Shown in pieces: positions 33,091 through 44,777 of a stretch of DNA of 64,000 nucleotides. The DNA comes from Przewalskia tangutica. Taxonomy: Eukaryota > Streptophyta > Magnoliopsida > Solanales > Solanaceae. Every line of letters begins with the position of its first letter. The stretch's first letter is position 1. Below the pieces are notes generated by a model. The model did no database searches, was not told where the DNA came from, and saw only the letters and a list, made by a program, of their open reading frames with translations. Location of the stretch: contig CM056733.1 of NCBI GenBank assembly GCA_029844215.1, positions 11,777,501-11,841,500 of the forward strand. Reading direction: 5' to 3'. A program made the translations under genes and the position numbers.

Positions 33091-35209
33091 ATGGAAGAAT
33101 TTAAACCTATGATTACGGGTAATAGTAAGGGTATTGCTTCTTCTAGTAGGGGTAATATGGTTAAGAATACTTCTTCTAGTCATATTATTCCTCCTAGACA
33201 TGACGATTTTGTTGATACTGAATTATTTTCTGAAGTACCATTAGATTTAGACGAGGAACTATTTTCTGGAACTCAACAAGGCTTTAATTTAGAAGATAAT
33301 CTAGATGACACACCACTAATCTAGATGACACGCCCACTAATGCACCTCAAATTGAACCGCCTCATATTCCTCCTAGTATGAGACGAGACCCACCAGAACG
33401 AAAATTAATATCAAATGTATGGGTTTTTTTATAGGGACGTAAAAAATCAAGTTGCTAGATGCATAATTTGTAAATAAGTTTATAAATTTAAAATGGAAAA
33501 AGATCAGAGCGGGACGGGAGATTTAACTACGCATTTGAATAGATTTCACACAGCTAGGTGGGAGGAATGTAAGGCTAAAAAAGCGGGTGAGCCAATGTCC
33601 TCTCAGTCGGGACATGGTTCACATAATGTCCTGAACCAGGTGTCAAACTGACCCTATGACGGGGACAATTGTAGGCCCTAAATACGATAAAAAAATATGG
33701 AAACATTATCAAAATTAGTTGTAGTGGAGGTTCCTGAATCTCCTTGTTTTATTCATTATATAAGAGAAATGTACAATTCTGCTTATAACGTTTTCCTAGA
33801 TCAACTATTAGGAGACGTGTTTTTAAATTTGCACATGAATATCAACAATATTTACGTTATTCATTATATCATTTTCCTGACAAAGTATCTATTACGTATG
33901 ATATAGGTCGTAGTATTAACATCCATGATTATTTAACTGTAACATGACATTGGATAGACTATAAATTTTCTATGAAAATATGTATTTTAGCATATAGATA
34001 TATTGATAGTAGGCACACTGTCTTTTTATTTCAGATAATATTTTTTCAGTTTGCGATTATGATATAACTGATAAAATCATGACTATTACATTAGATAACG
34101 TTTCTTCTAATATTTTTGTTGTTAGATTATTAAATAATGTCTTAACTCCATCTTTTCCAGATTATTTGCATATAAAATGTGCATGTCATATTTATAACTT
34201 AGTTGTAAAGAATGGTATATCACTTTTTGAAGACATTCTTGGAAAAATACAATTTTCTATAAACTATATTTTTAAAAATAATAAAATACAACGAATAAAA
34301 TAATATAAAAAAACTTGTCACGATTGTCAACTACCTTACAGAAAAATTTCCGAAGAAGTACGCACTAGATGGAATTCTTTATATAACCAACTACATTTGC
34401 TTATGAGTATAGAAGACCTATAACCCAATTTTTTAACGTCTGTAATTCAAATCCTACTGATATGCTTATAGATTCCGACTGGAATATAATTTTTGAACTT
34501 ATTACATTTTTAGAGAAATTTTATGTATATACTAAAGAATTTTCCGGTATTTATTATCCTACTATTTCATCAATGTTATTTTATATAGCTCTAATATTTA
34601 TATTACTTAGTGAATATATGGATAAACCAGCTTATAAGGCACCTATTAAAAAAATGTTTCTAAAAATGAAAAAATATTTTATTCTTATTCCCTCAATTTA
34701 TATTATTAGTGTTGTATTAAATTCGTCGATTAAAATAGACGGTTGTAACTTATTGAAACTATTTATGATTGCATAGATAAACTTCCACCTCCATCTCCTA
34801 AAAATTCAAATGACCCACCATCTATTGAAAAAATAGAGAAGAAGTGTTGTCTAACATATCAGATGATTGTAAAAAAGTATATATGCATTACCAACAAGAA
34901 AGTGCTAGCAACCAACCTGCTTCCATGTCATCTTCTTCTTCATCACAACCTCAAAAACGACATGTTGTTTCTGCAGCTAGTATTGAAAGCCTCAGACATA
35001 AAATATTTAGTGGTAACATTTCTAACAAAATTAGCGAGTTTGATATTTTTGTTTTGCAGGGTGTTGTACCGTACAAAGCAATTGAAAATGAAGAGGGACG
35101 TGAAAACTTGCTAAAATACTGGAGGGAGAATGAGAAGAATTTTTCAACACTATCTAAGATGGTCCGAGATGTGTTGAACATTCAAGCGTTATCAACAGCG
35201 TCTGAAAGC
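33091..35209 (+). pseudogene. Decayed hAT transposase (BED/RICESLEEPER type)
   Basis: From an ATG at 33091 an acidic N-terminus (PLDLDEELFSG) is followed after a frame break by a BED zinc-finger remnant (GTGDLTTHLNRFH). Next come the RNase H-like middle (HIKCACHIYNLVVKNG, 34079-34303) and a helical block (SDWNIIFELITFLEKFYVYT, 34462-34776). The hAT dimerisation region reads SEFDIFVLQG, ENLLKYWRENEKNFSTLSKM, then VLNIQALSTASES. Several stops and frameshifts are present. The final part of the hAT domain after TASES is missing because the sequence switches to a gypsy LTR at about 35205-35209. The family is clear and the gene is inactive. Confidence 0.85.
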
Positions 35210-35901
35210 CGATAAGGTATGTGAACTATCTCTTTTCTTCCTTTGGCATGATATTTATATGACATGGGTATACGGCGGACGTACGTAATTCCATTGAGTC
35301 TTTATCTTTAAAATGCAAGATGTGATGCCTTGGTTTCCTAAAATGAAAGATATGATAGTACTTTGGTTTTCTAAAATGAAAGATATGATAATACTTTGGT
35401 TTTTCTAAAATAAAAGTTGAGTTTTATATGAAATAAGTGTACGGTGGACGTACGTAGTTCTTTTGGATCTAAATCCTTAATGATATGATAAGTGCCTTGA
35501 TTTTCCAAATGAGGATCTAAAATGAAAGTTGATTTTTATGAAGCAAGTGTACGGTGGACGTACATAGTACTTTTGGGTTCAAGTCCCTAATATTACATGA
35601 TATGATTCTTTTTATAAAATAAATGTACGGTGGACGTACATAGTACTTTTGGGTTCAAGTCCCTAGTATTGGTACATGAGATGATGATACCTTGGTTTTA
35701 TTCCTTTGAGAGTCAAAGATGATTTAAAGTGCATATGGTTGCTCATGATAGCTATTCGTGCAAGTGTTATATTTCTACATCACCGCGCCCCTCACTAGAG
35801 GGCCGACAATATGTATGTATGGTTCCATGGACATGCTTCCATGATGCGAGTAGGTATACTCATGCGGGTGAAACAGTCCCATGAATATTCCATGGACTAG
35901 C

Positions 35902-38442
35902 TGTAACGACCCGTTAGTCGTTTAGCACTTTAAGACTACGAAAGGAGTATGAGACCATAGAGTAATTAATTATACGATTATAATATGTGATATGTGCATG
36001 AAGTTAATTAAGAGATTAAGTGGGCCAAGCCCACAAAGGGCACGACTGCAAGGGAAAACAAGGAGAACAATTAATACAAAACCATATTAATCTAGGAGAG
36101 GGAAGGAAAAAAATGTTATAGCACAAAATAAGAAACAAAGAAAACAAAAGAAAGGGAGAAAAAGAAATGAGAGCAGCAGCCAGGAAAAGAAAGAAAAGAA
36201 ACAAGAAAGAAAAGAAAACAAGAGAAAGAAAATCAAGAAAATCTTAGTAGAAAGAAACGAGAAGGAAACACTCTATTTAATTCAGGTTAGAATCTATTTT
36301 TATGGTTGAGTTAATCTATTTATAATTCTTATAATTATGTGTTGTAGAATGAAATCAATTTTGTTTTTATGGAGTCATTACACGAAAATTCCACAATCCG
36401 TTTGAACAAGAGAACTTGAGGGATTCTCATTACAGCAGTTGGTAAAAACGTAAAAACTGTATAAAGCTGTAAATAGTATGAAAGTATGGGCTGGATGAAG
36501 TTGTAGATTTCTCTGTTCTCCGTCAGTTTGATATCTTACGGAGAAAAATCCGACTTATAGTTTGAAAGTTATGAATGTTTAAAGTTCCAAACCGTTTACT
36601 GAAATCCAAAGACAAAGATATAAAATGTGAAAACTGTACAAATCCGTAAGGAATATGAAAATATGGGTTGAATGAAAGTTGTAGATTACTCTATTTCCGT
36701 CAGTTTGATATGTTGTGGAGATAAATCCGACAAATTGTTTGAGAGTTATTACTGTTTGAAGTTTCTGCCTTGTTTTACAAAAATTCTGGCGACACAGATT
36801 TCATAGGGTTGTTTCTTTTGTACATTTTCACCAAGCTACACTAAGTATTGTCATGTGGGATTCGGCATAATAAGATATCCTAGTGTTTCCTTCGATGTGG
36901 TACAATAAACACCTGATTTGGAGTTACGAATTTAATGTTATATCCCTTATAAGCGGGAGATACGAGAAAATTGAAAGAAAGTAATGTTATGTGAAATTCC
37001 TGAAGTTATGCTAATAATTTTATATGTGTAGGGGTTTAATCATGAAATCGAAATGGTAAAAATATGGTTAATATAAATATAGCAATATGGGTGTCCTTAG
37101 ATTCGTATTATAACGTAGTTCGCACATTTTCTAGATTTCATCGTTCAGAGGCTCTACGCAAGGGGAATGCATTGGTTTGATTGTTCGTGGCACCCGCTCG
37201 GCATTGAGGTAGGTTATGGTTTACTTGAGTTAGACTTTGATTAGAATACCGTATGTAGATGTAGGAATTGATAGGGATATCATGATAGGCCTTCGGGCAC
37301 GAAGTGGAGATGAATTAGAATTACGTTGGTTTCGTCACTTTTATGTGACTTGTCTTCATATGTGTTATTTTTCTGTGATTATCATCCGATTGTATGTTAG
37401 TGCTTGTGTTGAGACTTGATATCATGCCTGACATACTTTCCATATTATTTGTGATGATTTATGGCCTCCGAGGTTTCTGCTGGAGAGCGTGAGTGATTGG
37501 CCTCCGAGGTTTTTGTCGGAGAGAGTGAGTGATTGGCCTCCGACGTTTCTGCCGGAGAGCGTGAGTGATTGGCCTCTGAGGTTTTTGCCGGAGAGAGTGG
37601 GTGATTGGCTTCCGAGGTTTCTGCCGGAGAGCGTGAGTGATTGGCCTCTGAGGTTTCTACCGGAGAGCGTGAGTGATTGGCCTCCGAGGTTTCTACCGCA
37701 GAGCGTGAGTGATTGATGGCCTCCGAGGTTCTATCCGGAGAGCACGAGTGGTATATGGACTTCGCGGGTCCCCCATGGGTCATGACTTGAAGACACTGTC
37801 TTAGCATGTGTGTACGAGAGTGGAGTGAGAGAGAGGGGTGACTATTGCATTGCATTGCATTCATCCACTCTTATAATTGACTAATCATTTGGTGAAATTA
37901 TATCTTTCTTGGTTGATTGTCAATTTCTTTACACTTTACCTGTTTATGATACATGATCATGCCTGTTTGTTCTATGTGCTACTTGTTAGTTTCAATTTCT
38001 TCATGCGTTATCTAATCACGGTCGGCCTATGATGCTTACCGGTACTAGTGTTGTACTGATACTACTCTTGCTGCACTTTTTTTAGTATAGAGTACGATCC
38101 AGGTTCTAGTTCTACGCCCCGTGGCTGATTCGCGAGGTGGACATCTTCTAGTCATTCAGGGTGAGCTACTTGGTCGTCCGTGGCCCCTAAAGGTCTTCTT
38201 AGTTATCTCCATTTTTTGTTGGTTAATAATAGACTATGTGTAGCCTTCGGGTATTTTTAGACTTCTATTTTCAGTGTTCTTGTACCCGTTTTGACAAGAT
38301 TTTGGAGGATTTCGTATTTAAGACTTAATAACTTCTTTTCGTTACTTTATTTTTTGATGATTAACTTGTTATTGAGAATGTGGTTCGCATACTCGGGGGA
38401 ATAGGGTAGGTTCCATCATGACTCGTGAGTTGGGTCGTGACA
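35902..38442 (+). mobile_element. Solo LTR, family B, inside the family A LTR
   Basis: The element starts TGTAACGACCCGTTAGTCG and ends GAGTTGGGTCGTGACA, 2541 bp. It is flanked by CTAGC (35897-35901) and CTAGT (38443-38447), a 5-bp target duplication with one mutation. The uninterrupted site in the sister LTR reads GGACTAGCTCTCCATGATG (near 49729), confirming the insertion point. No gag, pol, primer site or polypurine tract lies inside, so it is a solo LTR, most likely of another Ty3/gypsy family. Confidence 0.9.
37455..37745 (+). repeat. 36-bp tandem repeat, about eight copies
   Basis: The unit is GTGAGTGATTGGCCTCCGAG followed by GTTTCTGCCGGAGAGC, with CCTCCGAGG and TGCCGG the most constant. 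It lies inside the family B solo LTR. Because the unit is a multiple of three, both strands stay open (for example a minus-strand SPAETSEANHSR repeat), but there is no sign of a real protein. Confidence 0.9.
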
Positions 38443-39364
38443 CTAGTTCTCCATGATGTGGGTATATATATTCATTGCGGGTCTAAAAGATCCATGCGGG
38501 TTCGAGTCTCATGCGGGTGAAATAATCCCATGAATAGGATATGCATAATGATTCTATGGGCAGGTGTCCCTGATTTTGACATGACTTTCATATTTTGAAA
38601 AGGTACAGTTGACTCTTATTTTATATGGCACGGTTGGATCTGGTATTTGATTTTCATACTTGTCCCTGTCATCTCTCTATTTTAAAAAGGTACAGTTGGC
38701 TCTTATTTTATATGGCACGGTTGGATCTGGTATTTGATTTTCATACTTGTCCTTGTCATCTCTCTATTTTAAAAAGGTACAGTTGACTCTTATTTTATAT
38801 GGCACGGTTGGATCTGGTATTTGATTTTCATACTTGTCTCTGTCATCGTTTGGCCAATGATGATCTTATTTACTGTACTTTATGTTTACATACTTAGTAC
38901 ATTGTTATCGACCCCTCTCCGAAGTGCGTTAAATGTCATGAGTATAGGTACTCAGTTGGGTGATCCGCGAGCTTAGGATCCTTGCCCCGCTTTTTGAGAT
39001 AGCTCTACTGTTCCGGAGCTTGTCATTTTGGTACAGGTCTTCCATTATGGCTTATGTATATTCAGGGGTACGCGGGGCCTTGTCCCGTCATAGTAGTTGT
39101 AATACTCTTAGAGGTCTTTAGTCATGTGTGGGTTGGACGTGTACATTTGTAGTCTTTTCTTTTGGATATTGTGTATACGATGGCAGCCTTATCGGCTTGC
39201 CTAGTTTTATAAAAAGAGTTCATTATTACAGTTCAGTGGACATGATCCCTTTGTTATTGAAAAAAATGAGTTGTTCATTAGCTTCCGCTGATTATATGTA
39301 TTGTGTGAGTATAAGGGTACCCAGGTAGGGTACTAGTCGCGGCCCGTCAGCTCGGGACGTGACA

Positions 39365-42113
39365 AAAAGTGGTATCAAAGTAGTTAGTCCTCAGAATGTC
39401 TACAGACCGTGTGCAGTATAGTCTTGGTTATCGGTGTGTTCTGCACCACACCCATAAATAGGAGGCTACAATACATTTATGATTGGTTTCTATTATTCTT
39501 ACTCTAAAATCGTGCGATAGAGCTATGTTGTTAGGGTAGCCCCACCCTAACGTATTATTGTGGTTGCAGTTATGTCTCCAAAGAAAGCGACAACGGCCCA
39601 GAAGGGGAATATATGGACCTTGTATACAGGTTGGTAAAATTGTTGTATAGTTGGTGTGATAATGATGTACATCTATACGGACATATTTATTAGTGTCATA
39701 TGTGTGTTGCCTGAAATGATTATGGGTTATCATGAGTTGGTTAAGGTTTGATAATGGCTTGGAAGGTATGAAACCGAGTAATGAATCCACATCTAGGCTT
39801 TATATATGTGCTAATTTGGAATAATTAGGAGGTGATGAGTTGTCTGAGAGGGTGATGAACCCTTAAGAGATCATGTTTAATTGACTTAATGACATATCAT
39901 GTTGTTAGATTAAGCTGTGTTGTATGCTTAAGTGATATGTACGAATAATATTGGTATAGAGTAAATAGATTTGTTATGGTTAATACGACATGATTTTGAG
40001 ATTATGAGAAGCTATGTTACCCGTATACGGGGAGAGATAATGTAATCTTGGGACATAGAATAATTGAGAATCTTAAAATATTTGATAATCAGTGAGCCCG
40101 TAGATATACAAGGCCTTCTTGAGTAAAATATTGTATGTATGATCATGGTTAAAGTACATAGTATACGTGAAGTATATTAGTTGTGATGATCCCTTGGTTT
40201 GAGTATAAACCACTTGTGTGGTTAAAAGTTGGAGATAATGTTGAAACTGGAAATAAGATCTTTGAAGGATTTTTGTGTTAATCCTCCTTTGGAGGTACTT
40301 GGAGTTGGTTTAGTGTGGCAGCCATGACCACGACATTCTGAAGAGTCTCAAATGGATGCGCAAAGTAAGAATAAGATAAGCATAAGTGGTACAGATAAAA
40401 AACAGAGGTGCAATATAAGAATATATGAATACAAAAGTATCCCACGACTTGAAAAGAAAAACAAGGAGAAGTGCGGATGTGATATTCAATATAAAGGACT
40501 AAAAGGGCGATACTGCGTATTATTAAGAGTTACATGTATCAAGGTTAGTAAGCTAAGGTATACTATAGATATTGGACTGGTAAGGTCCGCGGCTTCGGCT
40601 ACGTGGTACAACATATTATAATTCTACATAACCTCGGGATAACAATAGTATGTTGGGGGTAATTGAGGACGGAAACTATGGAACAGTCGAGGAATGTCGG
40701 TAAGAGATGTGAAAACAATGAATAAGTAGAAATGGAATGGTATGAGTTGGTTATATCTTGTTGGTTGAGTTATTAAGTTCTCTACACTTATTGTTATTGC
40801 TGCGAACTATGGCTTCCTTTATTTATTGTTCTTAAGATATTGTAACTTGGTAGTACAAATGATACACATACTGTTTTACGTTGATATCTAGTTAAGATGA
40901 GTTAGTTGGTACCTTATGAACTGATGTACGATTTGGGATAAGCTGAATACATTTATAGGAACTGCTTGCTACATCTCATGGGCTCGTTATGGTTGTCTTA
41001 ATCAGGAAGATAGTATGAGAAATACTTGAGATAAGAGACCCCCAAGGCAATTTGAAATAAGTAATGTAAAGATAAGACGAATAGGCACTCAGTCGATGAG
41101 AGACCTAATAATGATAAGATAAGAAAGCTTGATAAGTTATTGGATCATGTAACACCGTGAATTGGGTCTAAAAATATGAAGCATCGGTTCCACAACATAT
41201 GTAGACATACCTTTCAAAAAGTGTGTAAATGAAAGTAAATAAGTAAACCTCGAGGTTAGCACCTAAACAGTTGAAAAGAGGCCAATGACGCCTATGGATA
41301 TAAGTATAAGGAAGACATTAAATATGTATGTCAAGAGATAAGGACATTATAAAACAGATAAGTTGTCGAGCAAATGCAGATGTCTATGAGTATTTTGAAA
41401 CAAACCCAAAAGTTCTATGAGATAGATAAAGTAATGGGTTTACAACTTAACGAGATCAAGGAAATCTTTTCCTAAAACGCCTTTAACAGAAAGTCTTAGT
41501 CATGAGGTAAGTGAAGGAATTTGAATTAGTATAATGACCAAGTTTGAATATTTTAGAATTATGAAGAGTACGATAAGTAAGAAAATGTATGAACAAGTGT
41601 CTAAAGAAAGAAGTTGACATGAAGGAACACATCAGTTAGCTAGTTTAGGAGTCCGACTATGGATGCGGAAGATGGTGGTTTTGTGATCCAAATGTATAAG
41701 GATTATGGAATAGAATTGTGACAGAGATTCATTGTTCACGATATTCTATTCACCCATGAATATACTAAGATGTATCATGATCCATAAGGTATGTGATGGT
41801 GGGATGGCATGAAAATGGAAGTTTAGCCCGAGATACATTGGGCCTTATCAGGTTATTCGTAGGGTAGGCAGGGTTACCTATGAGTTGGATCTACCATCTG
41901 TTTTGGAAGTGGTACATCCAGTGTTTCATGTATCGATGCTACGTAAGTTTATTGGTGATCCTTCTAGAGTTTTCCCAGTATATGATGTCCAGGTGACAGA
42001 GGAGTTGTCTTATGATGAGAGTCTCATAGCCATACTTGATCGTCAGGTTAGAAGGTTACAGACTAAGGATGTGGCTTCCGTCAATGTATTGTGGCGGAAC
42101 AATAATAGGGAAG
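39365..42113 (+). pseudogene. Internal region of the family A gypsy element, mostly deleted
   Basis: A primer site, TGGTATCAAAGTAGTTAG at 39370, matches the initiator-Met tRNA type. A gag start (MSPKKATTAQKGN, ATG at 39572) is cut off within about 20 codons. Then about 2 kb has no protein homology I can see. At 41735-41816 a broken integrase zinc-finger piece appears (a SRYSIHPG...KMYHD-type stretch). From 41819 the pol C-terminus is open: KFSPRYIGPYQVIRRVGRV, HPVFHVSMLRKF and VNVLWRNNNREV. It is interrupted at 42113 by another element and continues at 47209-47303 (VMSWEAEDEVKRKYPPLF). Protease, RT and RNase H are gone, so this copy cannot move by itself. Confidence 0.8.
39370..39387 (+). other. 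Primer-binding site, initiator-Met tRNA type
   Basis: TGGTATCAAAGTAGTTAG follows the LTR end after five bases. The first eight bases are the usual start of initiator-Met tRNA complementary sites; later bases have diverged. It marks the 5' LTR border. Confidence 0.75.
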
Positions 42114-43582
42114 TGTTAGGTGTATTTTATATACATTTTTTGAGTCATTTTTAGTTAGTATTTTACTCATTTCGTTTGTGTTTAGTATAGTATTAGGGTC
42201 ATTTTTCTTTCTTTTATGTCACAACGGTAAAAAATGGAGAAATGTCAAAAAGATGAGAAAATGAGCTTATTTGAGGTGGAATTGCACACTTAAAGGGCCA
42301 ATAAATGAAGCCTAAGAAGTCCCGGGAAGTATAGAAGAAATCAGACGAAGCCCGGACAAAGAAAAGACGAAGAAACGAAAAATCGGTCGCGGCGCCCCAA
42401 CCTCCGCTAGCCAAATCTTCAGTAATTTTGGCGTCGCGGCGCCAACGCGGGTTTTTTGAGCTTCTGGGCCGAATTTGACACGTTTTCAGGGTCTGAAAGG
42501 GACAACTTTTCCTAGCTATATAATCCCAAAACCTTGCTGATTTCAAGAATATATTCCATCATTGTATATACAACAAAACTCTTGGAGGCTAGTTCTAAGT
42601 ATTTTTTTCTCTTTGCTTTGTTTTATTTCAGTTCATGTTGGAGATTGTAATAGTTCTTAGCGTGACTATGGCTAGAAGCTAATTACTTTGTTAGGGCTTT
42701 TCCTATTGAATCGCTTGAAACTCTTATTCACGACATAATGCATTAATTTGGTTTCTTCTTCATATAGTTAAGATTTATTCAATAGTTGTTTTGATTGCTT
42801 GGTAATTAACTGATCACTAGTTATCATCACTTATATGATTTCGAATCAAAAACCGAAAGAGGAGATTTGAATATGTTATAGTTGAATAAACATAGGTTAA
42901 AATCGCGGACGAAAGTACCCCGATACTTGTGTAGCATAATAAGTTACTGTTCTTAATCCTCCTATGTAGTAAATCCTATCATAGAAATATAAAAGGGTTC
43001 TGCACTGGGGTTGAGTGATTATATATCCTAACCGGAATATAAGACAGTTTAGTTAACCGTTATCTTAACGTAAAAGAAGAGGCCAGTCTAGTTGTATTAA
43101 AGATTGAATAGAGTGGATAGTTGAGGATCTTGGAAGCCCTAATTCTCCATCATAACTGATTTAAACCAAAGTATTTTCATAATTAGTTTATTTCCTGCAG
43201 TAGTTTTAATTATTAGTCTAAAAACCCAAACCAATTTACGTTCACCAAATAGAAACTAAAGCTTAGATAATCGGTAATTGAAAGCCAGTCTTTGAGGACG
43301 ATATTCGGTCTTACCTAGGCTATATTACTTGTAACGATACGTACACTTATGTTAAGCGTGTGGAAAATCGCTAACAAGTTTTTGGCGCCGTTGTCGGGGA
43401 CTGACGTACTTTTAATGTCGAATTATCTATTCTTATTTCTAATTTGGTTTGTATATATTTGGTTATGTTATTTTATTTCTAATTTGGTTGCTCCAGGTCT
43501 AACTTGTTATGCGAGCATCTTTCTATCACTTTTTGTATTTTTCTTATTTTGTAGGTAAAAAAAAACAAACAAAAAGGGGCAC

Positions 43583-43948
43583 ATGGACTACTACTATCAG
43601 GGGCAGCATTACTATGACTACTATCCACAGCAGCAGTATCAACAACAACAATTTAACCCAAAGGTTCCACAGGAAGATTGAAATGAGCTGCAGGAAGCCT
43701 TACTCAGGCTCACCCAATGCCAGAATCCTCAAGGACAATTTCAACAGCCACAGATTCAGGCCCCATCCGAGGAGTCGGATGAATTGAGAGCAACATTGTT
43801 GGCACTCACAACCGTCCAAACTCAATTCATGGTGGAAGTAAGACCATCTCTTCAGAACTTGGAGACTCAAAGGGACCCAGTTACGAGGAATGGTGAGAAG
43901 ACTATGGAACCTGAACCACAACAAGTTGTTGAGAAGGTGGAGAGATAG
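43583..43948 (+). pseudogene. Gln/Tyr-rich gag-like ORF with one stop
   Basis: The frame from ATG at 43583 gives MDYYYQGQHYYDYYPQQQYQ and then PQED. A TGA stands at codon 33 where a Trp is likely (TGG to TGA), and the same frame continues ELQEALLRLTQ, SDELRATLLALTTVQTQF and ends at TAG, 43948. It is 121 codons in all. The composition resembles the linker between gag and protease in Athila-type elements. No zinc knuckle is seen. A function is not claimed. Confidence 0.55.
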
Positions 43949-44100
43949 TTGGTGTAGAGAAAGAAAAGGTTACCTAGATCCAATTATTCAGCTTTTTGGA
44001 TTCCTTGGAGATTCTTTTCCTGTACCTATTGCAGAAGAAATACCACCAACTGTCACTGTTGATCCCCAAATAGAAAGTCCATACCCTCAAGGGTACCCCC

Positions 44101-44368
44101 CAAAAGTTGAGAGATGTAGGGAGTTTCACTGATCCATGCCTTATAGAGAGCCTAGAAGACAAGTCTGCCTTGTGTAATTGGGGAATAATATTATATCTGA
44201 GGCCCTTGTTTGAAAAAAGTGTTGTAGGAGAAGTGAGACCTGCAACAATAACTGTGCTGATTGCAAGCAGTTCGCAGAAGGATCCACCGGGACTAGTAAA
44301 GGTTAACTGCATCCAGCTAAAAGACGTTAAAGACAGCACGTATTGGGAGGCAACCCAATGTTTTTAAT
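44101..44368 (+). pseudogene. Degenerate gypsy protease-region remnant
   Basis: The frame holds RDVGSFTDPCLIESLEDKSA then LCNWGIILYLRPL, recalling the gypsy pattern RDPGSFTIPC...ALCDLGASVSLMPLS. The catalytic DLGAS has become NWGII, so it cannot be active. A following segment, QLKDVKDSTYWEATQC, resembles the VKLNDVK...LLGRQP tail of Athila-like elements. The pieces seem joined by deletions that removed the RT. Confidence 0.65.
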
Positions 44369-44763
44369 TATGTTAGTTTTATTTTCTGTTTTTAGTTTGT
44401 TTTATTTTGTCTTGAACAGTCTCACGGTCTTGGGTTCTTGTCTTGTGTTGTTGGATGACAGGTGGATTGCAAACTGACCCCGAACGAAAAAAAAGCAAAA
44501 ACACTGAGAAAAGGGAAATGTCGTCATCAGCGCCGAGGCTCCAACATGCAGGGCCGCGGCTCGTAACTCGAAGAACATTCCCATTGGCATGGCGCGCTAA
44601 CATTTCTGGCCATGGCGCGAAGTTCTGAAATTTTAGAGACCCAGATGCAGTGCAAATTCTAGAATTTTTCCTCCCATACCTCTGTTATGACCGATGTGTT
44701 GTGTCAGTTAGTTGTCCCTATTTTTAGTCTTCACACATTGGGGACAATGTGTCGATTAAGTTT

Positions 44764-44777
44764 GGGGGGGGGGGGGG
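44764..44777 (+). repeat. Poly-G tract after TTAAGTTT
   Basis: Fourteen G in a row follow a TTAAGTTT word. The same TTAAGTTTGGGGG or AAGTTTGGGGG word occurs at about 45341 and 45869, the last just before the 3' LTR. These look like multiple polypurine-tract-like motifs. The exact G count may be inaccurate in sequencing. Confidence 0.6.

Larger units (their letters stand above)
35205..39364 (+). mobile_element. 5' LTR (5'-truncated) of a family A gypsy element
   Basis: From AGCCGATAAGGTATGTGAAC onward this matches the second half of the LTR at 47465-50616 (from 49017) closely. It ends CTCGGGACGTGACA at 39364, directly before a primer-binding site. The first ~1.55 kb of the LTR is absent, cut at the hAT junction. 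A solo LTR of another family occupies 35902-38442. Excluding that, about 1.6 kb remains, including three ~87-bp tandem units (38590-38850) also found in the 3' LTR. Confidence 0.9.

Noticed and set aside
37445..37864. Minus-strand 139-codon frame with repeated SPAETSEANHSR
   Set aside because: It arises from a 36-bp tandem repeat in a solo LTR. The unit length is divisible by three, so all frames without a stop stay open on both strands.
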